From Actinoplanes palleronii (GTDB taxonomy: Bacteria > Actinomycetota > Actinomycetes > Mycobacteriales > Micromonosporaceae), in contig NZ_BOMS01000120.1 in the NCBI RefSeq assembly GCF_016862315.1, positions 1 to 61,953 of the forward strand: a stretch of 61,953 bases of DNA, read 5' to 3'. How positions within the stretch are numbered: position 1 is the first letter of the stretch; each line of letters starts with the position of its first letter. A program made the position numbers and the translations under genes. Shown here piece after piece: positions 42,199 through 51,384 of this stretch. The notes beneath the pieces were generated by a model. That model ran no database searches and was not told the origin of the DNA. It saw only the letters and a list, made by a program, of their open reading frames with translations.

Positions 42199-43185
42199 TC
42201 AGCCGGGCGCCGGCAGCTCGTCGAGCAAGCGCAGCGCTCGATGCACATGCCCCCCGCTCGCCGCGAGGGCCCGCTCCGCCTCCTCCGCGCTCGCCCCGGC
42301 GATCAGCGTCACCACCGCCACTTTCGCGTCGCCGCCGGCCTCGAGCAGGGCCTCCCGGCACTGTTCCGGGTCGGCGCCGGTCGCCTCGGCCAGGATCCGC
42401 AGCTGACGATCGCGGAGCTTGGCGTTGCTGGCCAGCATGTCGGTCATCAGGTTCGAATACGTCCGCCCGAGCCGCACCATGGTCGCCGTCGAGAACGCGT
42501 TCAACACCAGCTTCTGCGCGGTGCCGGCCTTCATCCTGGTCGAACCGGTCAGCACCTCCGGCCCGGTGTCCGGCGCGATGTGCACGTCGACGAGGGGCGC
42601 GATCGGGGAGGCCGGGTTCGCCGAGACGAGCACGGTGCGCGCGCCCCGGGCCCGGGCCACGATCAGCGCGGCCCGCACGTACGGCGTACGCCCGCTCGCA
42701 GTGACCCCGACGACCACGTCTCCCGCGGCGACGTCGGCGACCACCGCCTCCCCGGCGTCCTCGTCGTCCTCGGCCGCCTCGGACGGGTTGGTCAGCGCCC
42801 GGGTCCCGCCCGCGATGTGCGCCACCACCCGCCCCGGTTCCAGGCCGAACGTCGGGATCAGCTCGGCCGCGTCCAGCACCGCGATCCGCCCGGACGTGCC
42901 CGCGCCGACGTAGTGCACCCGGTGCCCGACGGCGAGCGCGGCCACCGCCAGTTCGACCGCGTCGGCCAGCTCGGGCAGCACCCCGGCGACCGCGATCGGC
43001 ACCTGCCGGTCCTCCGCGTTGATCAGGTGCAGCAGCTCCAGCGAGGACATCCGGTCGATCGTGGCGCTGTGCGGATTGCGCTGCTCGGTGCGCGACAACG
43101 GCGCCTCGCCCGAGGAGCCGCGCGGATCGCCCGGAGAGGAACCTGGCGGCGTGCGCGACAGTGGCACCTCGTCGACCGGCCTCAC
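42199..43185 (-). CDS. murQ: N-acetylmuramic acid 6-phosphate etherase
   Basis: 328 residues from GTG. It carries MurQ/SIS landmarks: VHYVGAGTSGRIAVLDAAEL, the GGTRAL loop, GVTASGRTPYV and GSTRMKAGTAQKLVLNAFST, with the C-terminal UBA-like tail (REALLEAGGDAKVAVV). The enzyme splits MurNAc-6-phosphate into GlcNAc-6-phosphate and D-lactate in the cytoplasm. It overlaps the upstream RpiR-type regulator by 4 bases, and the kinase that would make its substrate is divergent next door. Confidence 0.93.
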   Translation of the reverse strand: MRPVDEVPLSRTPPGSSPGDPRGSSGEAPLSRTEQRNPHSATIDRMSSLELLHLINAEDRQVPIAVAGVLPELADAVELAVAALAVGHRVHYVGAGTSGRIAVLDAAELIPTFGLEPGRVVAHIAGGTRALTNPSEAAEDDEDAGEAVVADVAAGDVVVGVTASGRTPYVRAALIVARARGARTVLVSANPASPIAPLVDVHIAPDTGPEVLTGSTRMKAGTAQKLVLNAFSTATMVRLGRTYSNLMTDMLASNAKLRDRQLRILAEATGADPEQCREALLEAGGDAKVAVVTLIAGASAEEAERALAASGGHVHRALRLLDELPAPG

Positions 43186-44036
43186 CCGCGCCTCCGGTCG
43201 GTGATCGCGGAGTAGGTGACCTCGAGCGCGGTCCGGGTCGCCTGATAGGTGCGCTGGGCGACACCGACGAACACGCAGTCGATAACGGTCAGCTGGGCGA
43301 GCCGGCTGGCCATCGCGCCGGAGCGGAACGTGGTCTCCCGCGCCGCGGTGGTCAGCACCAGGTCGGCGACCCGGGTGATCGGCGACTTGGGGAAGTTGGT
43401 CAGCGCGACGGTCCGCGCCCCGCGCCGCCCGGCCTCGGCGAACGCGTCGATGGTGTCGCTGGTCGTGCCGGTGTGCGAGATGCCGAACGCCACGTCCCGC
43501 TCGTCGAGCAGCGCCGCGCTGGTCAGGGCCAGGTGGGTGTCGCTCCAGGCGTACGCGATCCGGCCGATCCGGAACAGTTTCTGCTGGAAGTCGGTGGCCA
43601 CGAACGCGCTCGCGCCGACGCCGTAGATGTCCACCCGCCGCGCGCCGGCGACCAGGCCGACGACCTGCTCCAGCACCGCGATGTCGATCTGCGCGGCGGT
43701 CTCCTCGACCGCCCGGGCGTCCGCGAAGGCGATCTTCCGGACCACCTGGGCCAGGTCGTCGCCCTCGCCGATGTCGCTGCCCACCACCGGATCGTCCGGA
43801 TCGGAGCGCCCGGCCTCACCGGCCAGGGTCAGCCGCAGCTGCGAATACCCGTTGAAGCCCAGCGCCCGGCAGAACCGGATCACCGTGGTCTCGCTGGACC
43901 CGGCCCGCTCGGCGAGGTCGGTGATGGTCAGCCGGGAAGCGGTGGCCGCCTCCTCGATGATCACCCGAGCCACCCGCTGCTCGGCCGGCGAGAGTGACGG
44001 CAACAGACCGCGCGCCCGGACCGTGGTATCCGACAT
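43182..44036 (-). CDS. RpiR-family regulator (MurR-like) with SIS domain
   Basis: 284 residues. The N-terminal HTH_6 domain (LSPAEQRVARVIIEEA..GSSETTVIRFCRALGF) is followed by a SIS domain (about 110-250; IYGVGASAFVATDF, GISHTGTTSDTI). Genes of this type next to murQ repress MurNAc use and respond to MurNAc-6-phosphate. The ATG is preceded by AAAGGAAAATTTCC. It forms an operon with murQ and is divergent from the kinase; a palindrome lies in the shared 48-base gap. Confidence 0.9.
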   Translation of the reverse strand: MSDTTVRARGLLPSLSPAEQRVARVIIEEAATASRLTITDLAERAGSSETTVIRFCRALGFNGYSQLRLTLAGEAGRSDPDDPVVGSDIGEGDDLAQVVRKIAFADARAVEETAAQIDIAVLEQVVGLVAGARRVDIYGVGASAFVATDFQQKLFRIGRIAYAWSDTHLALTSAALLDERDVAFGISHTGTTSDTIDAFAEAGRRGARTVALTNFPKSPITRVADLVLTTAARETTFRSGAMASRLAQLTVIDCVFVGVAQRTYQATRTALEVTYSAITDRRRG

Positions 44037-44039
44037 GGT

Positions 44040-44050
44040 GGAAATTTTCC
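44040..44050. promoter_or_regulatory. GGAAA-T-TTTCC operator candidate
   Basis: A perfect inverted repeat four bases upstream of the regulator's start codon and in the gap shared with the kinase gene. GAAA/TTTC palindromes are frequent operators of RpiR-type regulators. It also covers the regulator's ribosome-binding region, so binding could block translation initiation or transcription of both sides. Confidence 0.5.
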
Positions 44051-44084
44051 TTTGTTCAGCATCAGTGGTCAATATTCTTCACCC

Positions 44085-45164
44085 ATGAGCACGACGATGG
44101 TGGTCGGAGTGGATGCCGGGGCCACGAGCACCCGGTGTGTGGTCGCCGATCTCGACGGGGTTGTGCTGGGCCGGGGCACGGCCGGCGGGGCCAACCGCAA
44201 CAGCAGCGGGGGCGAGGTGAGCGCGTCCCTCACGGCCGCGTTGGGTGCGGCATTGCAGGCCCTTGATCGTACGAAGGTGAGCTGCGGCGTGCTCGGCGCG
44301 GCCGGTTCGGCCGGCGCGGGACGGGCCGCGTTCCGTGCCACCGCGACCAGGGCCTGGGCCGACGCGGGCCTGGCCGGCGAGCTGGTGACGGTGACCGACC
44401 TGGAGGTGGCGTACGCGGCCGGCACCGCCGAGCCGGACGGTGTGCTGCTGCTCGCCGGGACCGGCGCGCTCGCCGCCCTCTTCGCCGCCGGGCAGCTCTC
44501 CCGTCGCAGCGACGGGTACGGCTGGCTGCTCGGCGACGAGGGCTCCGCGGTGTGGATCGCGGTGCGGGCCCTGCGCGCGGTCCTCGCCGCCCTGGACGGC
44601 CGTGGCGAGCCGACGTCCCTGCTGGACGCGGCCTGCCACCACTTCGCCGTGCCCGACCTCCTGCAGCTGGCCGGTGACCACGGCGGCGAGCCCGAGCTTT
44701 TGCAGTCGGCCCGTGACCACAGCGGCGTGCCCGACCTCCAGGAGTCCCGTGACCACGCCGGCCTGCGCGGCGAGGACGTCGCTCAGGGGCTGATCGCGGC
44801 CACCTTCGCGGTTGCGCCGGCCGCGCTCGGCGGGTTCGCGCCCGCGGTCAGCGCCGCCGCCGAGCGCGGTGACCGGGTCGCCGGGCGGATCTGCGCCGCG
44901 GCCGCCGATCGTCTGCTGCACACCTTCGACAGTGTCGGGCCGCCACCCGGCGCTGCCGTGGTGCTGGCCGGTTCGGTGCTGCTCAGCCCGGGTGCGGTCA
45001 GCCGGGCGGTGCGTGCCGGACTGCTGGCACGCACCGCCGCGACTCCCCGGACGGCGCTGGACGGCGCCGCCGGGGCGGCCGGGCTGGCCATCGCCCGCAT
45101 CACCGGAGCCCCCGTGCCGCCGGTGGTGCACGCGAGGCTGACTCACGCCCCGGACCGTGGATAG
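44085..45164 (+). CDS. BadF/BadG-type ATPase, likely amino-sugar (GlcNAc/MurNAc) kinase
   Basis: 359 residues. The ASKHA fold is visible: VVGVDAGATSTRCVVADLDG (phosphate 1), LLLAGTGALAALF, GYGWLLGDEGSAVWI (kinase signature of the NagK/BadF group) and VVLAGSVLLSP. It probably phosphorylates GlcNAc or MurNAc, providing the MurQ substrate. Residues about 190-230 contain a triplicated short motif (PDLLQLAGDH, PELLQSARDH, PDLQESRDH), an insertion within the fold. Its 3' end overlaps namZ by 22 bases, convergent. Confidence 0.87.
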   Translation: MSTTMVVGVDAGATSTRCVVADLDGVVLGRGTAGGANRNSSGGEVSASLTAALGAALQALDRTKVSCGVLGAAGSAGAGRAAFRATATRAWADAGLAGELVTVTDLEVAYAAGTAEPDGVLLLAGTGALAALFAAGQLSRRSDGYGWLLGDEGSAVWIAVRALRAVLAALDGRGEPTSLLDAACHHFAVPDLLQLAGDHGGEPELLQSARDHSGVPDLQESRDHAGLRGEDVAQGLIAATFAVAPAALGGFAPAVSAAAERGDRVAGRICAAAADRLLHTFDSVGPPPGAAVVLAGSVLLSPGAVSRAVRAGLLARTAATPRTALDGAAGAAGLAIARITGAPVPPVVHARLTHAPDRG

Positions 45165-46408
45165 AGCAGGTATTTGCGCCGCTGCGCCTCGAACGTCGCG
45201 AGTTCGCCGGCCCACGCGCCGACGACGTCCGCGACCGAGCCGCCCGCGTCGATGGTGGTGCGCAGCCGGGCCGACCCGGTGAGCAGGTCGATCCAGTAGC
45301 GGCTGCCGTCCAGCCGCCAGCGGAACGCCGCCTCCTTCCGTGCTTCGACGAGCATCCCGACCGCCGTACGAATGGGATCAAAAGCGGTCCGGTCCACCAC
45401 CTTGACCTCGACCCCGGCGCACAGCTCGCCGGCGAACTTGTTGAACGTCGGGGTGAAGTACGCCTCCCGGAACTCCACGCCCGGCAGGTTCAGCGCGGCG
45501 ACCCGGTCACCCCAGCGGTAGTCGAAGCCCGGCCCGCCGATCAGCTCGAACGGCCGGGTGGTGCCGCGCCCCTCGGACAGCGCCGAGACGCCCTCGAACA
45601 TCCCGGTGCCGGGGTAGACCAGCGCGGTGTCCGGGGTGGGCACGTTCGGACTCGGCAGCACCCACGGCAGGTCGCGTTCGCCCGCGAACCGCCGCGCGTC
45701 CCAGCCCCGGCAGGTGACCAGTTCGAGGTCGACCTTGCCGCCGAGGAACTCGCCGTTGTAGAAGCGGGCCAGCTCACCAACGGTCATCCCGTGCTGCTGG
45801 ACGAGCTTGAGCCGGCCGACACCGGAGGTGAAGCCGTCGGTCATCATCGGCCCGTAGGCGCGCCCGCCGATCGGATTCGGACGGTCGAGCACCAGGTAGC
45901 GCAGGCCGAGCCGGGCCGCGGCGGCCATCGAGTCGTAGAGCGTGTAGATGTAGGTGTAGAACCGGGCGCCGATGTCCTGGATGTCGAAGACGATCACGCG
46001 TACCCCGGCCGCGGTGAACATCTGCGCCCACGTGTCCACGGTGGCCAGGTAGGCGTCGTAGACGGTCAGCCCGGTGCGGGCGTCGACACCGGTGCCCTCG
46101 CTGCCACCGGCCTGCGCCGAGCCGCGGAAGCCGTGCTCCGGGCCGAAGATCCCGCCGATGCTCACCCCGTCGGCGTGCATCCGGTCGACCAGGTGCCGGT
46201 ATTCGCGGTCCACGGCGGTCGGATTGGCGACGATCCCGGCCCGCTCGCCCCGCAGCGCCGCCCAGCCGTCCGCCGCAAGCCGATCCATGCCGGTCAGCAG
46301 CCGCTGGCCGGCCGGAGCGGCGGCGCCCGCCGGTCCAGCGCCGCCGGCGCCCATCGACACGCCGCCGGCGCCCGCCAGGGCTGCGCTGAGCAGTCCGCGG
46401 CGCTTCAC
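45143..46408 (-). CDS. namZ: DUF1343 exo-beta-N-acetylmuramidase (NamZ-like)
   Basis: 421 residues with an N-terminal RRG-type signal (MKRRGLLSAALAGAGG), possibly Tat. DUF1343/GH171 signatures are clear: GIVANPTAVDREYRHLVD, IFGPEHGFRG, VIVFDIQDIGARFYTYIYTL and LVLDRPNPIGG. NamZ removes terminal MurNAc from peptidoglycan fragments outside the cell. It overlaps nagZ by 4 bases, pairing the two enzymes that take MurNAc-GlcNAc chains apart. Confidence 0.9.
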   Translation of the reverse strand: MKRRGLLSAALAGAGGVSMGAGGAGPAGAAAPAGQRLLTGMDRLAADGWAALRGERAGIVANPTAVDREYRHLVDRMHADGVSIGGIFGPEHGFRGSAQAGGSEGTGVDARTGLTVYDAYLATVDTWAQMFTAAGVRVIVFDIQDIGARFYTYIYTLYDSMAAAARLGLRYLVLDRPNPIGGRAYGPMMTDGFTSGVGRLKLVQQHGMTVGELARFYNGEFLGGKVDLELVTCRGWDARRFAGERDLPWVLPSPNVPTPDTALVYPGTGMFEGVSALSEGRGTTRPFELIGGPGFDYRWGDRVAALNLPGVEFREAYFTPTFNKFAGELCAGVEVKVVDRTAFDPIRTAVGMLVEARKEAAFRWRLDGSRYWIDLLTGSARLRTTIDAGGSVADVVGAWAGELATFEAQRRKYLLYPRSGA

Positions 46409-48087
46409 CGGACGTCCCAGGTCAGTCCGTGCCCGTACGGGTAGAGCCCCGGAATCGCCACGGGCAGCTTGCCGCGCGGGGGAGTGGTGCCGAGCAGCAC
46501 CTTGGCGAGCGACCGCATCGACACTCCGGTGTAGCTGTAGGTGGCCAGGTAGGTGCGGACGCCGGGCAGCTGGGTGAGGTCGTAGGGGTTGCGCACCGCG
46601 ACCACCAAGATTGGCTTACCGGTGGTCAGCAGCGCCGCCACCAGTGCCTTCTGTCGCCCGGCGGTGTCAAGATTCGTGAGCATCACGGTCACGTCGTGTG
46701 TCCGGGCCGCGGCCACCGCGTCGTCCGGCTGGTCCGTGACCAGCGCGTCACCGCCGAGCGCCCCGGCCAGCGCCGCGACGTTGCCGGTGGCGCTGGAGTT
46801 CCACCCGGTGACCAGCACCGACTTGTCGGGGCCGAGCGGCAGCAGACCCGCGTCGTTGCGGATCACCGTGACGGTGCGGTCGGTGACGGCCTGTGCCACC
46901 CGCAGGTGCTCGGCCGAGCCGATGCCGGCCGCGTCGACCGGCTGCCACGGCGTGAGCAGGCCGCGCTTCTGCTTGAGGGTCAGGATCCGTCGCACCGACT
47001 CGTCGATCCGGGCCTCGGTGAGCTCGCCGGACGCGACCGCGTCGAGCACGCTGCGTTGGGCGAGGGGCAGGTCCGGCGGCATCAGCAGCTGATCGACCCC
47101 GGCCTTCAGGGCCAGCACCGGCACCCGCGCGTCGCCGTACTTCTGCCGGACCGCGGCCATTTCGAGGGAATCCGTGACGATCACGCCCCGGTACCCCAGC
47201 TCGCCGCGCAACAGTCCGGTGATGATCGGTTTCGACAGGGTGGCCGGGTCGCCGGACGGATCGAGCGCGGGCACCACTATGTGCGCGCTCATGATGGCGT
47301 CGACCCCGGCGGCGATCGCGGCCCGGAACGGCGGGGCGTCCACCCGCTGCCACTCGGCGCGGCTGTGCGTGATCACCGGCAGGCCGGTGTGACTGTCGGT
47401 GGCGGTGTCGCCGTGCCCGGGGAAGTGCTTGGCGGCGGCCGAGACGTTCGCGCCGGTCTCGAACCCGAGCACCTGGCTCGCGGTGAGCGCGGCGGCCAGG
47501 CTCGGGTCGCTGCTGAACGAGCGCACCCCGATCACCGGGTTGGCCGGGTTCACGTTCACGTCGGCGTCCGGCGCCCAGGCCTGGGTGATCCCGGCCGCGC
47601 GCAGCTCGGCGCCGGTGACCTGCCCGGTGCGGTACGCGTCGGCCGGGTTGCGCCCCGCGCCGAGCGCCATCCCGCCGGGGAACTGCGTGGCCGGCGCCGG
47701 CATCCGGGTGACCACGCCGTGCTCCTGGTCGGTGGAGATGGTCAGCGGGACGCCGGGCGCGGCCGCCTGCAGCCCGTTGCTGAGCGCGGCGATCTGCCGG
47801 GGGTTCTGCAGACTGTTCGTCCAGGCGAAGTAGATCACGCCGCCGAGCTGGTATTTCGCGACGACTTCGGCGGGGGTGTCCACGCCGTAGAGGCGGCGGT
47901 TCTCCGGCGACGGAGTGTTCGCGTCGCTGCCGTAGACGTACGTGGTGAAGAGCTGGCCGATCTTCTGCGGCAGCGTCATCCCGGCCAGCACGCGGTCCAC
48001 CGGTGACGCCGCGGCGGCCGGGAGCGCAGCGGGCACCGCGCCGCCCAGGGCCGCGACGGCGAGAAGAGCTACGGAACGCGTGCGCAT
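46405..48087 (-). CDS. nagZ: Secreted GH3 beta-N-acetylglucosaminidase
   Basis: 560 residues with a signal peptide (SVALLAVAALGGAVPAALPA). GH3 fold: STDQEHGVVTRM, AKHFPGHGDTATDSH (the His-Asp pair characteristic of NagZ enzymes) and VIVTDSLEMAAV with the catalytic Asp. A C-terminal GH3 domain follows (VTVIRNDAGLLPL, KPILVVAVRNPYDL). It releases GlcNAc from peptidoglycan or chitin fragments outside the cytoplasm. First gene of the nagZ-namZ operon and divergent from the serine hydrolase gene. Confidence 0.92.
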   Translation of the reverse strand: MRTRSVALLAVAALGGAVPAALPAAAASPVDRVLAGMTLPQKIGQLFTTYVYGSDANTPSPENRRLYGVDTPAEVVAKYQLGGVIYFAWTNSLQNPRQIAALSNGLQAAAPGVPLTISTDQEHGVVTRMPAPATQFPGGMALGAGRNPADAYRTGQVTGAELRAAGITQAWAPDADVNVNPANPVIGVRSFSSDPSLAAALTASQVLGFETGANVSAAAKHFPGHGDTATDSHTGLPVITHSRAEWQRVDAPPFRAAIAAGVDAIMSAHIVVPALDPSGDPATLSKPIITGLLRGELGYRGVIVTDSLEMAAVRQKYGDARVPVLALKAGVDQLLMPPDLPLAQRSVLDAVASGELTEARIDESVRRILTLKQKRGLLTPWQPVDAAGIGSAEHLRVAQAVTDRTVTVIRNDAGLLPLGPDKSVLVTGWNSSATGNVAALAGALGGDALVTDQPDDAVAAARTHDVTVMLTNLDTAGRQKALVAALLTTGKPILVVAVRNPYDLTQLPGVRTYLATYSYTGVSMRSLAKVLLGTTPPRGKLPVAIPGLYPYGHGLTWDVR

Positions 48088-48145
48088 GGTTTCGGAAGGT
48101 AGCCGGATCCGCGGGTCATGGCAATAACCTTCGCCCCCCTTGCGA

Positions 48146-48172
48146 GTTGTGAAGGAAACCTCCATTCTCAAC
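48146..48172. promoter_or_regulatory. Imperfect inverted repeat in the nagZ divergent promoter
   Basis: GTTGTGAA (48146-48153) pairs at 7 of 8 bases with TTCTCAAC (48165-48172), around AGG-AAA-CCT. It lies in the 109-base gap between nagZ and the S12 hydrolase starts. It partly resembles the GGAAA site upstream of the murR-like gene, so it may be a second site of the same regulator; weak evidence. Confidence 0.3.
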
Positions 48173-48196
48173 GGATCGACGTATAGAGGGGCGTTG

Positions 48197-49978
48197 ATGA
48201 TCAAGCTGTGGTTCGCACTGCCGATCTGCGCGATCGCCTGCGTGGTGGCCGGCTCGCCGGCCGCCGCCGTGCCCGCGAGCGCACCGGCGGTCACCCCCGC
48301 TGACCTGGTGTTCCGCCACGACGTGCTGCGCGCCGGGACCGCCCGGCAGGCCGGGCTGCGGCCGGAGCCGATCGCCGCGCTGCCCGGTCTCGCCGCGTCC
48401 TACCTGGCGCCGACCCCCGATCACCCCGACCACCCGGCATACGCGGGGGCTGCCGTGCTCGCCGCTCACCATGGGATCGTGGTGTCGCGGTTCGCCGTCG
48501 GTGACGCGGTCCGGTATACGGCGGACGCCGGCGGGATCGTCGAAATGCCCCCGGACCAGCGTGTTCCGGCCCGTACCGACACGCTGTGGGACCTCGCCTC
48601 GATCTCCAAGTTGTTCACCACGATCGTGGTGCTGCAGCAGGCCGAGGCCGGTCGGGTCGACCTGGACGCGCCGGTCGCGAGCTTTTTGCCGGAGTTCGCG
48701 GCCGGCGGCAAGGACGCCGTCACGGTCCGACATCTGCTGACCCATACGTCCGGGCTGCCGCCGTTCTTGCCGTTCTACTCGCGGTACGCCACGCCCGCCG
48801 AACGGTTCGCCGCCGCGCTGACCACCCCGGTGGTGGCCGGCTCCACCCCGGGCGGGCAGTACGCCTACTCGGACATCGGGCTGATCGCGCTCGGCGTGCT
48901 GGTCGAGCGGATCACCGGCCGATCACTCGCGGACGTGGTCCGGGACGGGGTGACCGGTCCGCTCGGGATGGGCGACACCGGCTACACCCCCGGGCCGGCC
49001 CAGTTGGAGCGGGTCGCGGCGACCGAGTACCAGCCGTACGTGAAACGGGGTGTGGTCCGGGGTTCGGTGCACGACGAGAACGCCTGGTCGCTCGGGGGCG
49101 TCGCCGGGCACGCCGGGGTCTTCTCCACCGTCGACGACCTGGCGATCCTCTGCCAGACGCTGCTCGACGGCGGCAGTTACCGGGGCCGGCGGATTCTGTC
49201 CGAGGCGATGGTCCGGGCGGCGCTGGTCAACTACAACGCCGACCTGCTGCCGCGGTTCCCGGACAGCGCGCGGGGGCTGGGTTTCGAGCTGGCCAAGCAT
49301 CTCTACATGGACGGGATGGCGTCGCCGGTCACTTTCGGCCACACCGGGTTCACCGGCACGTCCGTGGTGATCGACCCGATCGACCAGTCGTTCCTGATCC
49401 TGCTGAGCAACCGGGTGCACCCGGACCGGGGCTGGGGCACGAACACGGTCGCCCGGCGCGCGCTGGCCCGGGCGTTCGCCGCCGCCCACCCGATCCTCGC
49501 CGGGCCCGGCGGTGGTGAGCCGTGGCGGACCGATCGGCGCGACAGTGCCGCCATGACGCTCACCGCACCGCTGCGGCGCGCGGCCGGTGATCAGGCGCAC
49601 GGTTCATTCCTTCTCTGGTACGACACCGAGCCCGCCGCCGACACGCTCGCCCTGGAGTCCTCGCCCGACGGCGTGACCTGGACGCCCGTGCCGATGACCC
49701 TGCGCCCGGCTCGGCCCGCGCGCACCGGCGGCGACGTGTTCACCAGCGACGGCACGCTGACCGGCTTCGGTGGCCGTCGCTGGTGGCGGGTCACCGCCGA
49801 CGTGCCACCCGGCACCACCGCGCTGCGCCTGGCCTATCGCACCGACTCCGCCGCGCAGGGCCGCGGCGTGCTGCTCGACCAGCTCCGCGTGGTGGAAGCC
49901 GGCGCGACCCTCGTCGACAGCCGGACCACGTTCGCCGCCAACGGCTGGACCAACTCACAGGTGGGAGCGGAGACATGA
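48197..49978 (+). CDS. Secreted S12-family serine hydrolase (beta-lactamase-like)
   Basis: 593 residues with a signal peptide (about 1-25). The S12 catalytic set is visible: DLASISKLFT supplies SxxK, YAYSDIG the Tyr motif and FGHTGFTG the KTG-equivalent HTG. A C-terminal beta-sandwich of ~130 residues follows. Relatives near NagZ and NamZ act on peptidoglycan peptides or esters. It is first in an operon with the sugar ABC transporter (4-base overlap), supporting a wall-recycling role. Confidence 0.87.
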   Translation: MIKLWFALPICAIACVVAGSPAAAVPASAPAVTPADLVFRHDVLRAGTARQAGLRPEPIAALPGLAASYLAPTPDHPDHPAYAGAAVLAAHHGIVVSRFAVGDAVRYTADAGGIVEMPPDQRVPARTDTLWDLASISKLFTTIVVLQQAEAGRVDLDAPVASFLPEFAAGGKDAVTVRHLLTHTSGLPPFLPFYSRYATPAERFAAALTTPVVAGSTPGGQYAYSDIGLIALGVLVERITGRSLADVVRDGVTGPLGMGDTGYTPGPAQLERVAATEYQPYVKRGVVRGSVHDENAWSLGGVAGHAGVFSTVDDLAILCQTLLDGGSYRGRRILSEAMVRAALVNYNADLLPRFPDSARGLGFELAKHLYMDGMASPVTFGHTGFTGTSVVIDPIDQSFLILLSNRVHPDRGWGTNTVARRALARAFAAAHPILAGPGGGEPWRTDRRDSAAMTLTAPLRRAAGDQAHGSFLLWYDTEPAADTLALESSPDGVTWTPVPMTLRPARPARTGGDVFTSDGTLTGFGGRRWWRVTADVPPGTTALRLAYRTDSAAQGRGVLLDQLRVVEAGATLVDSRTTFAANGWTNSQVGAET

Positions 49979-51384
49979 GTTCTGCCATCAGCCGGCGCGG
50001 GCTGCTCCAGGGCGCGGCCGGTGTCGCCGCCGCGAGCGCCCTGGGCGGGTGCGCGATGGGCGGCGCCGACGACGACGGCACCACACCCGATGCCAAGGGT
50101 TCGACCAGCGCCGACAACCCGCTCGGTGTGAAGGAGGACGCGCCCCTCGAAGTGGTCATCTTCAACGGCGGCTTCGGCGAGGAGTACGCCAAGGCGCACG
50201 AGGCGATGTACGAGCAGCGCCACCCGCAGGCGCACGTCAAGCACTCGGCCACCCAGCAGATCGCCGAGACGTTGCAGCCCCGGTTCGTGGCCGGCGACCC
50301 GCCGGACGTGGTGAACAACTCCGGCGGCAGCCAGATCGACTTCAACGGCCTGGTGTCGCAGGGCGCGCTCACCGACCTCGGTGAGCTGCTCGACGCGCCG
50401 AGCCTGGACGACCCGGCCAAGAAGGTCCGCGACACCCTGCTGCCCGGCATCGTCGACGTCGGCTCGTACGACGGCACGTTCCTGTCGCTGAACTACGCCT
50501 ACTCGGCCTACGGCATCTGGTACTCGCAGAAGCTCTTCGACGCCAAGGGCTGGGAATACCCGAAGACCTGGGACCAGATGATCGCGCTCTGCCGGACGAT
50601 CAAGGCGGCCGGGATCGCGCCGTGGACCTATCCCGGCGTGCACGCCCGCTACCTGAGCTGGGCGATCCTCGCCTCAGCCGGCAAGCTCGGCGGCCTCGAC
50701 GTGATCAAAGCGATCGACAACCTGGAGCCGAACGCCTGGAAACACGACGCGGTGAAAACGGCAGCCGAGGCGTACTACCAGCTCGCCGTCGACGGATTCC
50801 TGCAGCCGGGCGCCGAGGGCATGGACCACATCCAGTCGCAGACCGAGTGGTGCCGGGGGCACGCCGCGTTCCTGTCCAACGGGTCGTGGCTGGAGAACGA
50901 GCAGAAATCGGTCACCCCGCCGGACTTCCGGATGGCCGTCGCGCCCACACCCAGCCTGACCACGAGCGACACGATGCCGTACGAGGCGTTCCGCGGCACC
51001 GGCAGCGAGCCGTTCATCGTGCCGGCCAAGGCCAAGAACGTCCGTGGTGGCCTGGAGTACCTGCGGATCATGCTCTCCCAGAAGGGCGCCGCCGACTTCA
51101 CCCGCAAGGTCAGCAGCCTCACCGCCGTGCAGGGTGCCAGCGCCGGCATCCCGCTCGGCCCCGGACTCACCTCGGTGACGAAGCTGATCGACGCGTCGAA
51201 GGGCAGCGCGTTCACCTGGCTGTACTCGTCGTACTACCGCAAGCTGGAGCGCGAACGGGTCAACGCCGCGTCGCTCGAGCTGTTCACCAAGCGGATCACC
51301 GCGGCGCAGTGGTGTGACAAGGTGCAGAAGTCCGCCGACGAGTTCGCCAAGGACCCCGCGATCAAGAAGTACAAGCGGGCCTAG
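49975..51384 (+). CDS. Sugar ABC transporter substrate-binding lipoprotein (NgcE-like)
   Basis: 469 residues. The N-terminus has a twin-Arg motif (SRRGLLQ) and lipobox LGGC, so it is likely a Tat-exported lipoprotein. The remainder is a type 2 periplasmic-binding fold (ADNPLGVKEDAPLEVVIFNG.., YGIWYSQKLFDAKGWEYPKTWDQM, FLSNGSWLENEQ). The closest recognisable group is the NgcE GlcNAc/chitobiose-binding proteins. With neighbours for MurNAc use, it may also bind muropeptide-derived sugars. Overlaps the upstream stop by 4 bases. Confidence 0.88.
   Translation: MSSAISRRGLLQGAAGVAAASALGGCAMGGADDDGTTPDAKGSTSADNPLGVKEDAPLEVVIFNGGFGEEYAKAHEAMYEQRHPQAHVKHSATQQIAETLQPRFVAGDPPDVVNNSGGSQIDFNGLVSQGALTDLGELLDAPSLDDPAKKVRDTLLPGIVDVGSYDGTFLSLNYAYSAYGIWYSQKLFDAKGWEYPKTWDQMIALCRTIKAAGIAPWTYPGVHARYLSWAILASAGKLGGLDVIKAIDNLEPNAWKHDAVKTAAEAYYQLAVDGFLQPGAEGMDHIQSQTEWCRGHAAFLSNGSWLENEQKSVTPPDFRMAVAPTPSLTTSDTMPYEAFRGTGSEPFIVPAKAKNVRGGLEYLRIMLSQKGAADFTRKVSSLTAVQGASAGIPLGPGLTSVTKLIDASKGSAFTWLYSSYYRKLERERVNAASLELFTKRITAAQWCDKVQKSADEFAKDPAIKKYKRA

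Noticed and set aside
48197..49978. True beta-lactamase resistance gene
   Set aside because: S12 motifs fit esterase or peptidase-type hydrolases; large size, C-terminal domain and wall-recycling neighbours argue against a resistance enzyme.
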